Positions 34,361-43,714 are shown, numbered from the stretch's first letter. The stretch: DNA of 64,000 bases from Acidilobus sp. 7A (GCF_003431325.1 NZ_CP010515.1:1475050-1539049), one strand, 5' to 3'. The notes: a model not told the origin generated them from the sequence alone. Program-made: numbers and translations.

Positions 34361-36274
34361 ATGGCGCTTAAGGAGGTTCACCTGCTGCTGGGCGGCCCGC
34401 AGGGGGCCGGCGTCGAGACGAGCGCCTCGGTGCTAACAGCCTCCCTGGCGGGCCTAGGCTACGGCGTTATGTCAGACAGGGAGTACTACTCAAACATAGT
34501 CGGCAGACACTCATATGTCCACTTCACGATATCAGCAGCGTCATTCCCCCGTAGCTTAACGTACCCCGTGGAGCTGATTGGTGCCATGGACGCTGAGTCC
34601 GTGCTGACGCACTTCCATGAGATTGCAAAGGGAGGGGCCCTAGTTTATGATGTTGGCGTAGAGAAGACGAGGACTGTGCAGGTCATCAGCATGGAGCCCG
34701 AGGTCAGGGAGAGGGTGGAGGCGAGGCTGAAGGAGCAGGGAGTCGACCTGACAGTGGCGGGCGCCGTCGAGGCCGCCAAGAAGATGGGCGCAAACGCGGT
34801 GCCGCTCGACTTCAGGGGCATGCTCGAGGAGGCCAGGAAGAAGCTGGGCGTCAGCAGCGTTGAGGTGCAGCGCTACAGGAACAGCATACTGTTGGGCGCA
34901 GCCGCCGCCATCCTGGGCCTTGATCCGGATGTCATAAGGAGCGGCCTCAGCGTGAGGTTCAAGGGCAAACAGAAGGTAGTCGACGCCAACATGGCTGTAG
35001 TTAGCCTGGCCATGGAGGGGGTGCCCAAGGGCCTCAGGGGCTCTGCGAGGCTGGAGGACCCGAGCCTGGACGTCGAGGAGATGATAAGCGCTAGCGGCAA
35101 CGACGTTATAGGCATGGCGAAGATAGTGGGGGGCGTCAGGTACCAGTCATACTACCCAATAACGCCAGCCTCCGACGAGTCCGTCTTCATAGAGGCCCAC
35201 CAGGCCCTGAGCGTTGAGGGCAAGCCAGTTGGCTCGGTTGTTGTCTTCCAGACGGAGGATGAGCTGGCAGCGATAAACTCAGCTATAGGGGCGGCGCTGA
35301 CGGGCGTCAGGGCTGCCACTGCAACAAGCGGGCCTGGGTTCAGCCTCATGGCCGAGGGCCTCGGCTGGGCTGGCCACAATGAGGTGCCGCTGCTCATAAC
35401 GTTCTACCAGAGGGGAGGCCCAAGCACTGGGCAGCCCACCAGGGGGGAGCAGGCCGACCTCCTGTTCTCACTGTTCGCCAGCCACGGCGAGTTCCCGAGG
35501 ATAGTCATGGCGAGCGGCGACATAGAGGAGGCTTTCTATGACACTATCAAGGCGCTCAACTGGGCCGAGGAGTTTCAGGTACCAGTCATACACCTGGTCG
35601 ACAAGTACATGGCTAATGTCATATCGTCCATGAGGGTCCCTGACCCGTCAAAGGTTAAGATCAGCAGGGGCAAGCTGCTGTTGAAGGCCTCAGGGCCCAT
35701 GAAGAGGTTTGACCTAAGCGACCCCATAAGCCCTAGGCCTACAATAGGCTCTGGTGCTATCACGTGGTACACGGGCGACGAGCACAACGAGTGGGGGCAC
35801 ATATCAGAGGACCCGATAAACAGGGTCAGGATGTACGACAAGAGGATGAAGAAGCTTGAGATCATGGAACAGGAGATACCGCCAGAGGAGAGGGCAGTCT
35901 ACTACGGCGATGACAACGCTGACTTCCTCCTGGTAGGCTGGGGCTTCGTGAAAGGCGTGGCCTTGGATGCCCTCGAGGAGCTGAGGGCCCAGGGCCACAG
36001 GGGGGCGTACCTTCACTTGAAGGTCTTCACCCCGTTCCCCTCGAAGTACGTGGCTGGCATACTCTCGAAGTTTGACCCAAGTAGGGTGATAGACGTGGAG
36101 CATAACTACATTGGCCAGGCGGCCAGGGTGATAACCATGAACACTGGGTTTGAGGTCTCCAGGTTCATACTCAAGTACACGGGGAGACCCATGTACAGGA
36201 TGGAGCTAGTCGATGCCGTGAAAAGGATTCTTGGCGGTAAGAGCATGAGGGAGGTGTTGACCTATGGCGAGTGA
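34361..36274 (+). CDS. 2-oxoacid:ferredoxin oxidoreductase, fused gamma-alpha subunit
   Basis: A 637-residue subunit of the crenarchaeal two-subunit type, in which the gamma domain (about residues 1-195, LLLGGPQGAGVETSASVLTAS) is fused to the alpha domain. The alpha part has the CoA-contact motif SYYPITPASDESVF and FQTEDELAAINSAIGAALTG. With the beta subunit it oxidatively decarboxylates pyruvate, 2-oxoglutarate and other 2-oxoacids to acyl-CoA, reducing ferredoxin. ATG 34361. The last 11 nt overlap the beta gene. Sulfolobus enzymes of this architecture are broad in substrate; specificity here is not determined. Confidence 0.95.
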   Translation: MALKEVHLLLGGPQGAGVETSASVLTASLAGLGYGVMSDREYYSNIVGRHSYVHFTISAASFPRSLTYPVELIGAMDAESVLTHFHEIAKGGALVYDVGVEKTRTVQVISMEPEVRERVEARLKEQGVDLTVAGAVEAAKKMGANAVPLDFRGMLEEARKKLGVSSVEVQRYRNSILLGAAAAILGLDPDVIRSGLSVRFKGKQKVVDANMAVVSLAMEGVPKGLRGSARLEDPSLDVEEMISASGNDVIGMAKIVGGVRYQSYYPITPASDESVFIEAHQALSVEGKPVGSVVVFQTEDELAAINSAIGAALTGVRAATATSGPGFSLMAEGLGWAGHNEVPLLITFYQRGGPSTGQPTRGEQADLLFSLFASHGEFPRIVMASGDIEEAFYDTIKALNWAEEFQVPVIHLVDKYMANVISSMRVPDPSKVKISRGKLLLKASGPMKRFDLSDPISPRPTIGSGAITWYTGDEHNEWGHISEDPINRVRMYDKRMKKLEIMEQEIPPEERAVYYGDDNADFLLVGWGFVKGVALDALEELRAQGHRGAYLHLKVFTPFPSKYVAGILSKFDPSRVIDVEHNYIGQAARVITMNTGFEVSRFILKYTGRPMYRMELVDAVKRILGGKSMREVLTYGE

Positions 36275-37229
36275 GGCTGCGTATAAGACTAACGTTTGGG
36301 TTGACTGGTGCCCCGCCTGCGGCAACTTCGGCATACTTACAGCAATGCAGAGGGCTCTGGCGGAGCTGAAGATACCGCCTGATAAGGTAGTTGACGTCTC
36401 AGGCATAGGGTGCAGTGGCAAGACATCGCACTTCCTAAACGTTAATGGAATCCATAACCTGCACGGCAGGTCTATACCTTACGCAGAGGGCGTAAAGCTC
36501 GCAAACCCTGAGCTCACGGTAATTGTGAACGGCGGCGACGGCGACCTGCTGGGTATAGGCATGGGCCACTTCGTGGCCCTGGGCAGGAGGAACCTGGACG
36601 TAAAGGTGATAATACATGACAACCAGGTCTACGGGCTGACTAAGGGGCAGGCCTCGCCCACCCTCAGGGCGGGGCAGAAGGTCAAGTCAATGCCTCTGCC
36701 TAACATGCAGGACTGGGTCAACCCGATTTCCGTTGCCCTGGCGAGCGGCTACACGTTCGTGGCCAGGGCCTACGCCCTCTGGATCGATGATCTGAAGGAG
36801 ATAATAAAGGCCGCAATAAAGCACAGGGGGGCAGCCGTCGTAGACGTCCTACAGCCGTGCCCGACCTGGAACGACATCTACACGCCGGACTTCTACAAGC
36901 AGAGGCTCTACAAGCTTGACAGCGAGAAGGACTGGGACCCATACGTGAGGAACCCTGACCCTAAGGAGGCGGCCGAGAAGCTGTCAAAGGCCTTCGCGAA
37001 GGCCCAGGAGTGGGGCGACAGGATACCGGTAGGCATATTCTACGTCAACCCGCACGTGGAGAGCTTTGTAGATAACGTAAGCAAGGTCAACCCGTTCTAC
37101 AATACCATGCCCCCCGCCAGCAACATAATAGCTAAGGAGGACGGGACGCCGGTCATAGACATGCCAACGCTGAGGGCAGTGTTCAGGGACTACGTAGTTG
37201 GGGTCTCAAGGAAGCCAAAGAGCCCTTAG
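36264..37229 (+). CDS. 2-oxoacid:ferredoxin oxidoreductase, beta subunit
   Basis: A 321-residue TPP- and [4Fe-4S]-binding subunit. Cluster cysteines are in WCPACGNFG (C16, C19), GIGCSGKTSHF and LQPCPTWND. The TPP/Mg region is VNGGDGDLLGIGMGHF with HDNQVYGLTKGQ. GAGGTG lies 7 nt before ATG 36264, inside the alpha gene. Length and sequence match the Sulfolobus-type beta subunit. Confidence 0.95.
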   Translation: MASEAAYKTNVWVDWCPACGNFGILTAMQRALAELKIPPDKVVDVSGIGCSGKTSHFLNVNGIHNLHGRSIPYAEGVKLANPELTVIVNGGDGDLLGIGMGHFVALGRRNLDVKVIIHDNQVYGLTKGQASPTLRAGQKVKSMPLPNMQDWVNPISVALASGYTFVARAYALWIDDLKEIIKAAIKHRGAAVVDVLQPCPTWNDIYTPDFYKQRLYKLDSEKDWDPYVRNPDPKEAAEKLSKAFAKAQEWGDRIPVGIFYVNPHVESFVDNVSKVNPFYNTMPPASNIIAKEDGTPVIDMPTLRAVFRDYVVGVSRKPKSP

Positions 37230-37304
37230 CATAGCAATAGGGCCTACCTTTAACGCCTTTTTCTTTTATTACATGATTATTAGGTCTTCGGCTCTGCTGC
37301 CACG

Positions 37305-38162
37305 CTAGAGGAGGCCTGAGACTAGTGCCACGCCTAAGAAGGCTAGGACTGCGGCGGCCCAGTGCCTCACAAGGGGGTGCTTCCCGGCCTCCTCCGAGGC
37401 CTCGTAAAGTATTGCCGTGGCCGCTATGGGCCTGAGGTTCTGAAGAGGGGTCACTACGTCAACGTTAAGGGATGTAAGCGCCAGGTACCTCAGGAGCTGT
37501 CCAAGCGCTGCAGCCACCCCCATTATTGAGACGTACTTCGCGCTCTGACCTCTGACCAGCCTAAGGTTTGCCCTTGGACCGAGCGCGGCGAGCCCTGATA
37601 TGTAGGCTATGATGACGCCGAGTCCAGGGCTACCTCCGAGCTCCTCACCTACCTTTATTATAGCCACCGAGGACGCTATGACAAGGCCTGTGGAGAGGCC
37701 TATGGCCACGCCCGAGGGGCTGTAGTCCCCACGCCTCCAGCCCGAGGCCATGTAGACCGCTAGCATTATGGCAGCTATGCCTAGAAGGTCGCTTATGGTC
37801 ACCCTCTCCCCGAGGAGCAGGCTCATAACTGCTGAGAACGCAGCACTAGTGCTTGTCATGACGCTTGCCCCACTTGAAGAGAGCCTCCTGGTGGCCATGT
37901 ACATCAGGGTTCTGCCGACACTAAAGTTCAGGATCCCCGCAACAACAAAGACGGCTGCGGAGGCCGGCGTCACCCTAAGGCCTCCAGAGAGTGGCAGGAG
38001 CGCTATCAGAAGTGGGAGGCCCAGCAGGAGCGTCGAGAACGACAGTAGGGCTGGGTCAGCGTTCTCAAACTTAAGCTTCGCCACCGAGTCGTGGACCCCA
38101 AAGACTAGGCCCACGGAGACTGCCATGACAAGTGCTATGACCCTTGATATCAATGCGCTCAC
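37305..38162 (-). CDS. DMT-superfamily (EamA) membrane transporter
   Basis: A 285-residue protein with about ten predicted helices in two repeated halves, as in EamA-type drug/metabolite transporters. Examples are VIALVMAVSVGLVFGVHDSV at the start and AATAILYEASEEAGKHPLVRHWAAAVLAFLGVALVS at the end. Substrate unknown; relatives export amino acids or metabolites. The start is GTG 38162 or TTG 38153; the latter sits 6 nt after a GTG-containing site. It overlaps the upstream gene's stop by 4 nt. Confidence 0.82.
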   Translation of the reverse strand: MSALISRVIALVMAVSVGLVFGVHDSVAKLKFENADPALLSFSTLLLGLPLLIALLPLSGGLRVTPASAAVFVVAGILNFSVGRTLMYMATRRLSSSGASVMTSTSAAFSAVMSLLLGERVTISDLLGIAAIMLAVYMASGWRRGDYSPSGVAIGLSTGLVIASSVAIIKVGEELGGSPGLGVIIAYISGLAALGPRANLRLVRGQSAKYVSIMGVAAALGQLLRYLALTSLNVDVVTPLQNLRPIAATAILYEASEEAGKHPLVRHWAAAVLAFLGVALVSGLL

Positions 38163-38590
38163 GCAGTCAGGGCAGGAAGCCCTAGTGATTGGTCTGGCAG
38201 CCTCCTTAGGGTGCCGGAGGCGCTGACTATGAAGACCTCTACCAGCGGGCTAACGACGCCCTTGATTAGGTGGCCTGAGACCGGCTGGTGGTTTGGCAGC
38301 GAGGCAGTCACATGTATGTGGGGCGACGGGTCCCCCTTCTCGTCTAGGGCCACGCTGCCTATGGCTGAGGTGAGCTCTATGGTCTCGCCCTCGCCAGCAT
38401 CAAAGCTTTGGACGTCATATTTTCCCACCTTATAGACTCCCATCTCCAGGTGCTTCAGGCCTCCAATAGCTACTACGAGGCCGCCGCTTATTGAGTACTT
38501 CCTGGAGAGGTTCTTTATGGACTCAAGCAGCTCCTCCCCGGGGTGAAGCCTTGCAACTACCAGGGAGGAGGGCGCAAGGCTTACCTCCAC
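38159..38590 (-). CDS. PPC/DUF296-domain protein
   Basis: A 143-residue stand-alone PPC domain (plants and prokaryotes conserved, DUF296). The typical core is GGLVVAIGGLKHLEMGVY and PHIHVTASLPNHQPVSGHLIKG, where several His form a likely metal site. In plants this domain is fused to AT-hooks; prokaryotic single-domain forms have unknown function and probably form trimers. It is coupled to a transporter gene by stop/start overlap. ATG 38590. Confidence 0.85.
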   Translation of the reverse strand: MEVSLAPSSLVVARLHPGEELLESIKNLSRKYSISGGLVVAIGGLKHLEMGVYKVGKYDVQSFDAGEGETIELTSAIGSVALDEKGDPSPHIHVTASLPNHQPVSGHLIKGVVSPLVEVFIVSASGTLRRLPDQSLGLPALTA

Positions 38591-38641
38591 GGGACCTTCA
38601 CCTGAGCGAGCCCTTTACCCTGGCGGCAATTAATGTATTAC

Positions 38642-40543
38642 CTAATCCTCGAGCTTTACCCCCCTGGCCTCTAGGTCCCTGGCCACCTCATCGAGGCCCA
38701 GCCTTGATAGGGTTGACCTTCTTGGCACGCCGTCCATTGTCCAACCTCTTACTTGATAGTACTCATCCAACATGACGTCAAGCTCTATTACATGTCCCTT
38801 GGCCGGCCCGCTTCTCAGCGGCTCCTCTAAGAACCTCTTCGGCAGCCTGTCATGGGGCCTCCTCACGCCCTCCCTTACAAGGTAGGCCCTCTCTATGTTA
38901 ACTATTCTCATGCCGGCCTCCCTCATCTCGCCTTCGGTGACGTGAATTCCAGTGATAGCCGTGTAGGCCCTGGCGGCCATCTCAAAATCAAGTATTAGCA
39001 TGTTCTCTGCAGTGTTCTTGCACGACTCGAACGAGTCCACGATTGCGTTGAGATCCTCAAAGTAGTTTATCAGCTTGCCCTTCCCCTTAACGCCTAGCCT
39101 CATAGCGGCCTCAGGCTCCCCAAACATCTTCCTGCCAAGCTCAGGGTCATCCTCCACTTCAACGAAGGGCTCTGACCTGAGGTGGTCGGCGCCCCTGCTG
39201 GCCACAGCGAAGCCAAGGCCATAGCCCTTGAGAGCCCTTGGGTCTGCTTGTATCATCTCTAGCCCCTTGACGTGGAACGCTATGTCCTTGCCCTTGTTTA
39301 ATATCTCAGAGGCCCTCTTGACCCCTTCACCAAGGACCTTGCCTATGCCCCTCCTATAGGCTATCATATCTACTAGCTCCTCTATGGTATCGGGGTTGCC
39401 CCACTCCAGCTTCACCCCTGCGTCCTCGTCGGTTATCTCACCACGCTGCCTCAGCTCCATGAGCCACGCTATGGCCTCGCTCGTGGTTATGGCGTCCATG
39501 CCGTAGTCCGCCACTTTGAGTATTATCTTGAGCGCCCTGTCAAGGTTCCTGTTGCCCACCCTAACTGTGAAGCCGCCGAGAGGCTCGTACTCGGGGCCCT
39601 CGCCCATGAGGCCCGCAAGCGGCCCCCTCTTTATCATAAAAAACCTCGCGCAGGGCAGGGCGCAGCCCGCAGAACACGCCCTCACCTTAACGTTGTACTC
39701 CCTGGCTAGCCTCTCGCCGCTGACCTCATAGGCATAGTCGACCACCGGTTCCTGGAAGTGCCTTCCCGGAAGGAAGCCGAGCCTCTGGCCGGCCATTAAC
39801 ACCCTCGACGTGCCCATTATCCTCCTTGGCCAGTACTGTGGGTTCTCATAGATCCTGCGAAGCATTTCATCTATGACCCTTAGTAGTTCGTCAACGTCTT
39901 CAGCCTCAACGTAGCCGTCCCCCCTCACAGCAATGGCTTTGACGTTCTTAGAGGCCAAAACTGTTCCCATGCCGGTCCTGCCGGCGGCCCTGTAGATGTT
40001 GAAGAAAACTCCAGCGAACTTAACAAAATTTTCGGCTGCGGGCCCAACGGCGCCTACCTGGACCCTCTGATCTCCGAGGTCGTGCCTTATAGCTTCGTGG
40101 GTCTGTGACACTGTGAGCCCCCAGAGGCCCTCAGCATCCATGAACTCGACGCCGGACTCCGTGATATACAGGTACACGGGCCTGTCGCTCCTGCCCTCTA
40201 AGATCAGCTGATCATAGCCAGCAAACTTCATCTCCTCTGAGAAATGCGTGCCAGCGTTTGAGTCGCCTAAGAGGCCTGTTAAGGGCGAGCGAGAGGTGAC
40301 GTTAAGCCTTGACCCAAGGCCGTGGGGAAAGCCAACCAGGGGCCCCGTCGCTATCATTAGCTTGTTCTCAGGCCCTAGCGGGTCAACGCCCGGCGGGACC
40401 TCCCAGTATAGTCTGTAAACGTTGAGCCCCCTGCCGCCTATGAATGCCTTTGCCAGCGAGGGGTCGAGCTCCTCTGCCCTGTATGTCCTGTGGGTGAGGT
40501 CTACCCTGAGCACCCTGCCACCATAGCCCTTAAGCCTCGTCAA
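38642..40543 (-). CDS. Tungsten-type aldehyde:ferredoxin oxidoreductase (AOR family)
   Basis: A 633-residue AOR-family enzyme that oxidises aldehydes to acids with a tungsto- or molybdo-bispterin cofactor and one [4Fe-4S] cluster. N-terminal domain: GYGGRVLRVDLTHRTYRAEELD, FIGGRGLNVYRLYWEVPPG. Pterin and cluster region: AAGRTGMGTVLASKNVKAIAV, cysteines in RACSAGCALPC, and a distal Cys in FESCKNTAEN. TTG 40543 is chosen because GGTG lies 6 nt before it; it overlaps the ferredoxin gene by 14 nt. The enzyme may detoxify or use aldehydes from amino-acid fermentation. The substrate subclass (AOR, FOR, GAPOR) is not settled. Confidence 0.93.
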   Translation of the reverse strand: MTRLKGYGGRVLRVDLTHRTYRAEELDPSLAKAFIGGRGLNVYRLYWEVPPGVDPLGPENKLMIATGPLVGFPHGLGSRLNVTSRSPLTGLLGDSNAGTHFSEEMKFAGYDQLILEGRSDRPVYLYITESGVEFMDAEGLWGLTVSQTHEAIRHDLGDQRVQVGAVGPAAENFVKFAGVFFNIYRAAGRTGMGTVLASKNVKAIAVRGDGYVEAEDVDELLRVIDEMLRRIYENPQYWPRRIMGTSRVLMAGQRLGFLPGRHFQEPVVDYAYEVSGERLAREYNVKVRACSAGCALPCARFFMIKRGPLAGLMGEGPEYEPLGGFTVRVGNRNLDRALKIILKVADYGMDAITTSEAIAWLMELRQRGEITDEDAGVKLEWGNPDTIEELVDMIAYRRGIGKVLGEGVKRASEILNKGKDIAFHVKGLEMIQADPRALKGYGLGFAVASRGADHLRSEPFVEVEDDPELGRKMFGEPEAAMRLGVKGKGKLINYFEDLNAIVDSFESCKNTAENMLILDFEMAARAYTAITGIHVTEGEMREAGMRIVNIERAYLVREGVRRPHDRLPKRFLEEPLRSGPAKGHVIELDVMLDEYYQVRGWTMDGVPRRSTLSRLGLDEVARDLEARGVKLED

Positions 40544-41048
40544 CGTCAACACCCAACCCTTCCGCTAACTTCTTGAGCTCACCTATGGCGAAGGCCTCAG
40601 CGGTGTTGCGGGGCTTCACCTTTACGTTAGTGACCCTTGAGAGCGACAGCGCGTTAGTCGGGCACCTGGCGACACACATGGGCTCCCCGCCGCACAGGTC
40701 ACAGATGAGGGGGTAACGGGCCTCCCTGGGCTCCATCCTTGCGGCGCCGTAGGGGCAGACCTCGCTGCAGACCCTGCAGCCTATGCACTTGCCCTTGTCT
40801 AGGTTTACTTCGCCGAGCTTGCCTTTGCTCAGCGCGCCCGTGGGGCACAGCTCGACGCAGGGAGCCGGCTCGCACTGCTGGCACACGACGGGGTAGTCAA
40901 AGCCTAGGCGCTCATAGGTTATTACTGATATCCTTGAGAGGGACCTCGAGAATACGCCTTCATGCTCGTAGGAGCACCAGAGCTCACATATGTTGCAGCC
41001 GACGCACTTGGAGGGATCCACAACTATGTGAATCCCTTTAGACTCCAT
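40530..41048 (-). CDS. Polyferredoxin with four [4Fe-4S] motifs, partner of AOR
   Basis: A 172-residue HycB/DmsB-type ferredoxin. Cysteine clusters: CVGCNICELWC, CQQCEPAPCVELC, CIGCRVCSEVC and CDLCGGEPMCVARC, enough for four [4Fe-4S] clusters. It is encoded directly before the AOR gene and overlaps it, so it is the likely electron acceptor or the wire to another partner. ATG 41048. Confidence 0.93.
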   Translation of the reverse strand: MESKGIHIVVDPSKCVGCNICELWCSYEHEGVFSRSLSRISVITYERLGFDYPVVCQQCEPAPCVELCPTGALSKGKLGEVNLDKGKCIGCRVCSEVCPYGAARMEPREARYPLICDLCGGEPMCVARCPTNALSLSRVTNVKVKPRNTAEAFAIGELKKLAEGLGVDVDEA

Positions 41049-41181
41049 TGGCTCAAGGTCTCACCACTGCGGTGGCCCGTGGCCTTCGCTATTTTAAGGG
41101 CTCATATATATGCGTCATAACTTTATGCACGGCTTTAGCCAACTATCGCTATGCTAGGGGTGCAATCATAAATGTGTAAGG

Positions 41182-41260
41182 TGGTGCGGCGGCCGGGATT
41201 TGAACCCGGGACCTTCGGCTTGGGGGGCCGACGTCCTAGACCAGGCTAGACGACCGCCGC
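41182..41260 (-). tRNA. tRNA-Gly (anticodon CCC), CCA encoded, C33 in the anticodon loop
   Basis: On the complement: a 7-bp acceptor stem GCGGCGG/CCGCCGC, D arm starting TCGTCTAGCCTGG, anticodon stem TCGGC/GCCGA with loop CCCCCAA, T arm CCGGGTTCAAATCCCGG, discriminator A and a genomic CCA. The anticodon is CCC (glycine GGG codons). Position 33, almost always U in tRNAs, is C. No intron is seen. Confidence 0.92.
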
Positions 41261-41310
41261 ACCATGTTAGACTAATGTGAAGGGCTTTAAAGCGTTCCCT
41301 TGAATGAGGC

Positions 41311-42834
41311 CTAGGCCGCCTCAGCCCTAAGCTCCTCCGCAGCCTCAGGCACCTCCCTCAGGTAGGCCTCAAGCCTCGCCCTCAGGGCGTCCTCGCCCAC
41401 CGGCCCCCTGACGTGGCTCCATGGCAGGGGCGACCTCCTCGGCCTCACGGCTGCCAGCAGCATGCCCTCAGCTGCCCGCCTCCTCCACGCCCCCCTGCCG
41501 CCCCCCTCCGCCGCGGTCTCGGCTATGTACTTCAGCGTACCCCTGTCGCCCAGCGAGATCGACGCCTGGACGAGGGCAAGGAACGGGTCGTAGCTGCTGA
41601 AGCTAGCGTGAGGGGCTAGGGACTCCAAGAGCTTGAGCCTCCTGTTAAGCTCCTCCTCCCCCTTCATGGGGAGCCACTGGAGGGGCGTCTGGGGCTTTAT
41701 GACGAGCGGGTTGACGCTGAGCTCAACCCTGGCCAGGGACGCTATCCTCTTTACGAGGCCCGCAGCCTCGCTTATGTCGTCCTCCCTCTCCCCGGGGATC
41801 CCGACCATCATGTACAGCTTAACCGTCATGTTGTGCCTGCCCGCGGCCTCAGCGACCCTTATGAAGTCCTCGTCCCTCGAGGCCTTGCCTAGGGCCACGC
41901 GCAGCCTCTGGGAGGTCTCGGGCGCCAGGGTAACGGTCCTCTGGCCCATAGAGGCTACGAGGTCTATTGACTCCTCGTCCAACAACTCCGCCCTGAGGGA
42001 CGGCAGCGAAAACTCGACGCCCTCCTTGGACAGCGACCTTAGTATGTCCTTAAACCACGGGCTGGCGTTTATAGTGAGCCCTACCATGGCGACCCTCAGG
42101 CGATACCTGCTGTAAAGCGACTTAGCCTCACTGACAACGTCCTCGGGCCTTCTGGGCCTGAAGGGCTTGGTGAGGTAGGAGTCCATGCAGAAGGCACACG
42201 AGAAGGGGCAGCCCCTGGCCACCTCCACAGCTAAGGTGAATGCCGCCTCAGGCGCCATTATCCTCCTCACGTCACCCGGCGGCACCTCGCTCGCCGAGGC
42301 GACCTCAACCTCGTGGGGGCCCAGGGAGGGCACGTAGACGCCCCTGGAGGGCTCCAGAGGGGCGTCCTCGTTGAGGACGCTTTCAAGCCAGCCAAGCGAG
42401 GGCTCAAGGTCGCCAAGTATTATTGCGTCAGATATGTCGGCTATTGGCTCAGGGTTAGCCGTGGGCGCCGGGCCACCGACTATCATCTTTGGCCTCCTCC
42501 TCTCGCTTGACTTAAGGCTGACCCCTGAGCCCATCAGGGCCCTTGCAATGTTGACGTAGTCCAGCTCATAGTGAACCGGCACAACAAGGTAGTCAAAGGC
42601 CCTCAGGGGCGTGCCGCCCTCAAGGCCCCTCAGCTGAACCGGGCCACCCGAGGCGCTAGGCATGACGAGCCTCTCAAGGTACACGTTCTCCATGTCGTTG
42701 AGGAGGAAGTAGAGCCTGTGGTAAACGAGAGACGACATAGCGATCTCGTAGGTTGAGGGGTAGAGGAGCCCTACCCTTGTCATGCCTTTCCTATACTTCT
42801 TGTGTATTGTGCCTTCCTCGCTTACGGCCCTCAT
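41311..42834 (-). CDS. Radical SAM protein with B12-binding-like N-terminus
   Basis: A 507-residue protein with an N-terminal region related to B12-binding radical SAM proteins (RVGLLYPSTYEIAMSSLVYHRLYFLLN, KMIVGGPAPTANPEPIAD). The radical SAM core has the cluster motif ARGCPFSCAFC (C209, C213, C216), then VTLAPETSQRLRVALGK and KLYMMVGIPGEREDDI. This layout resembles archaeal YgiQ-like or TIGR03960-type proteins with unknown substrates. ATG 42834. It ends downstream of the tRNA and is transcribed in the same direction. Confidence 0.85.
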   Translation of the reverse strand: MRAVSEEGTIHKKYRKGMTRVGLLYPSTYEIAMSSLVYHRLYFLLNDMENVYLERLVMPSASGGPVQLRGLEGGTPLRAFDYLVVPVHYELDYVNIARALMGSGVSLKSSERRRPKMIVGGPAPTANPEPIADISDAIILGDLEPSLGWLESVLNEDAPLEPSRGVYVPSLGPHEVEVASASEVPPGDVRRIMAPEAAFTLAVEVARGCPFSCAFCMDSYLTKPFRPRRPEDVVSEAKSLYSRYRLRVAMVGLTINASPWFKDILRSLSKEGVEFSLPSLRAELLDEESIDLVASMGQRTVTLAPETSQRLRVALGKASRDEDFIRVAEAAGRHNMTVKLYMMVGIPGEREDDISEAAGLVKRIASLARVELSVNPLVIKPQTPLQWLPMKGEEELNRRLKLLESLAPHASFSSYDPFLALVQASISLGDRGTLKYIAETAAEGGGRGAWRRRAAEGMLLAAVRPRRSPLPWSHVRGPVGEDALRARLEAYLREVPEAAEELRAEAA

Positions 42835-42890
42835 TAACGTCCAGGGAGCCCGTGGGGCCCAAGGTTAATAACTGTTGGTTCACCTTGTTG

Positions 42891-42924
42891 GAGGCTTCGC
42901 CCTTTAGGGCGGGGAGGATATGAG
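42891..42924 (+). repeat. Dispersed hairpin repeat, copy B
   Basis: GGCTTCGCCCTTTAGGGC then GGGGAGGATATGAG. It is a hairpin with the tail of the family, next to the candidate RNA at 42957. Confidence 0.65.
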
Positions 42925-42956
42925 CATTTATAAGCTCTTTGCCCAAACCTTGCCAT

Positions 42957-43125
42957 GGAGTTGGGCGCGGGCGAGCTTAGCAGGCTGTGAGCCCGCGCCT
43001 CCCCGAGGCTGACGGCGGGGCCTGAAGTGGTGATGCCGCACCCATGGGCCTGAAAGGTTATGAGAAGGCCCCAGTGGGCGTAGAGCCCTCGCCCTCAGGG
43101 CGGGGAGCCGTCAGCAAGAGGGCAC
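42957..43125 (+). ncRNA. Candidate structured RNA ending in a family hairpin (copy C)
   Basis: A TATA-like ATTTATAAGC (about 42926-42935) lies about 25 nt before this region. It starts with a perfect stem, GGCGCGGGC facing GCCCGCGCC (about 42964-42999), continues through GC-rich short stems, and ends with the hairpin CTCGCCCTCAGGGCGGGGAGCCGTCAG (43083-43114). No ORF fits. The layout, a scaffold followed by a GGGGAG..GTCAG end, resembles guide-RNA scaffolds at IS200/IS605 right ends without the tnpB gene. It may be a relic or a domesticated RNA. It occupies most of the gap 42835-43170. Confidence 0.4.
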
Positions 43126-43170
43126 CGGCACGTGCATTTGCGTCCGCTCATTATAGAGGCTAAGGGCTAG

Positions 43171-43620
43171 CTACCTGCCCTGGCCCTCAAGCCTCTCAAT
43201 GATCTCATCAAGCCTCCTTCTCAGGTCCTTGAGCTCCTGCAGCCTGCCCCTGAGCTCCCCAGGCGAGCTGTTGGCCATCTCCTCAAGGCCTGAGAGCGCG
43301 CCCCTGAGCTCCGACAGGGGGTCAACGGCTGAGGCCAGGGGCGCGTAGAGGGTCTTCGCGAGCTCCATGCCCTCCTCAGTCAGCTCGTACTTGCCGTCGG
43401 TCCTCCTCGCTATGAGACCCTCCTCAACGAGCTCGGAGAGCATAGGGTAGACGCTGCCCGGGGAGGGCCTCCACAGGCTTCCCGTGAACCTGTAAATTTC
43501 CTCTATGAGCTCCGTTCCATTCATCGGTCTCTTGGCGAGGAGCGTGAGAACAAGTGGCCTCAGCCAGCCCCTCTTCCTGCCTCTGGCCACGAAAGCCCAT
43601 GGCGGGCCCCACCTGTGCAT
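43171..43620 (-). CDS. PadR-family transcriptional regulator
   Basis: A 149-residue winged-helix protein. ATG 43620 (MHRWGPPWAF) is chosen; the longer upstream frame has no support. The core reads LRPLVLTLLAKRPMNGTELIEEIY, RPSPGSVYPMLSELVEEGLI and RTDGKYELTEEGMELA, the PadR recognition helix and wing. The C-terminal half is a long helix/coiled coil (LRGRLQELKDLRRRLDEIIERL) for dimerisation. The target is unknown. Confidence 0.9.
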   Translation of the reverse strand: MHRWGPPWAFVARGRKRGWLRPLVLTLLAKRPMNGTELIEEIYRFTGSLWRPSPGSVYPMLSELVEEGLIARRTDGKYELTEEGMELAKTLYAPLASAVDPLSELRGALSGLEEMANSSPGELRGRLQELKDLRRRLDEIIERLEGQGR

Positions 43621-43714
43621 AGGCTTAACCCCTCCGACCGCTGAGATTGTAAGCAGGACAAACTTTAGCCTTATAGGTTTGGTAGCTCCGCTAAGCTGTC
43701 CCACTGCACGGCTC

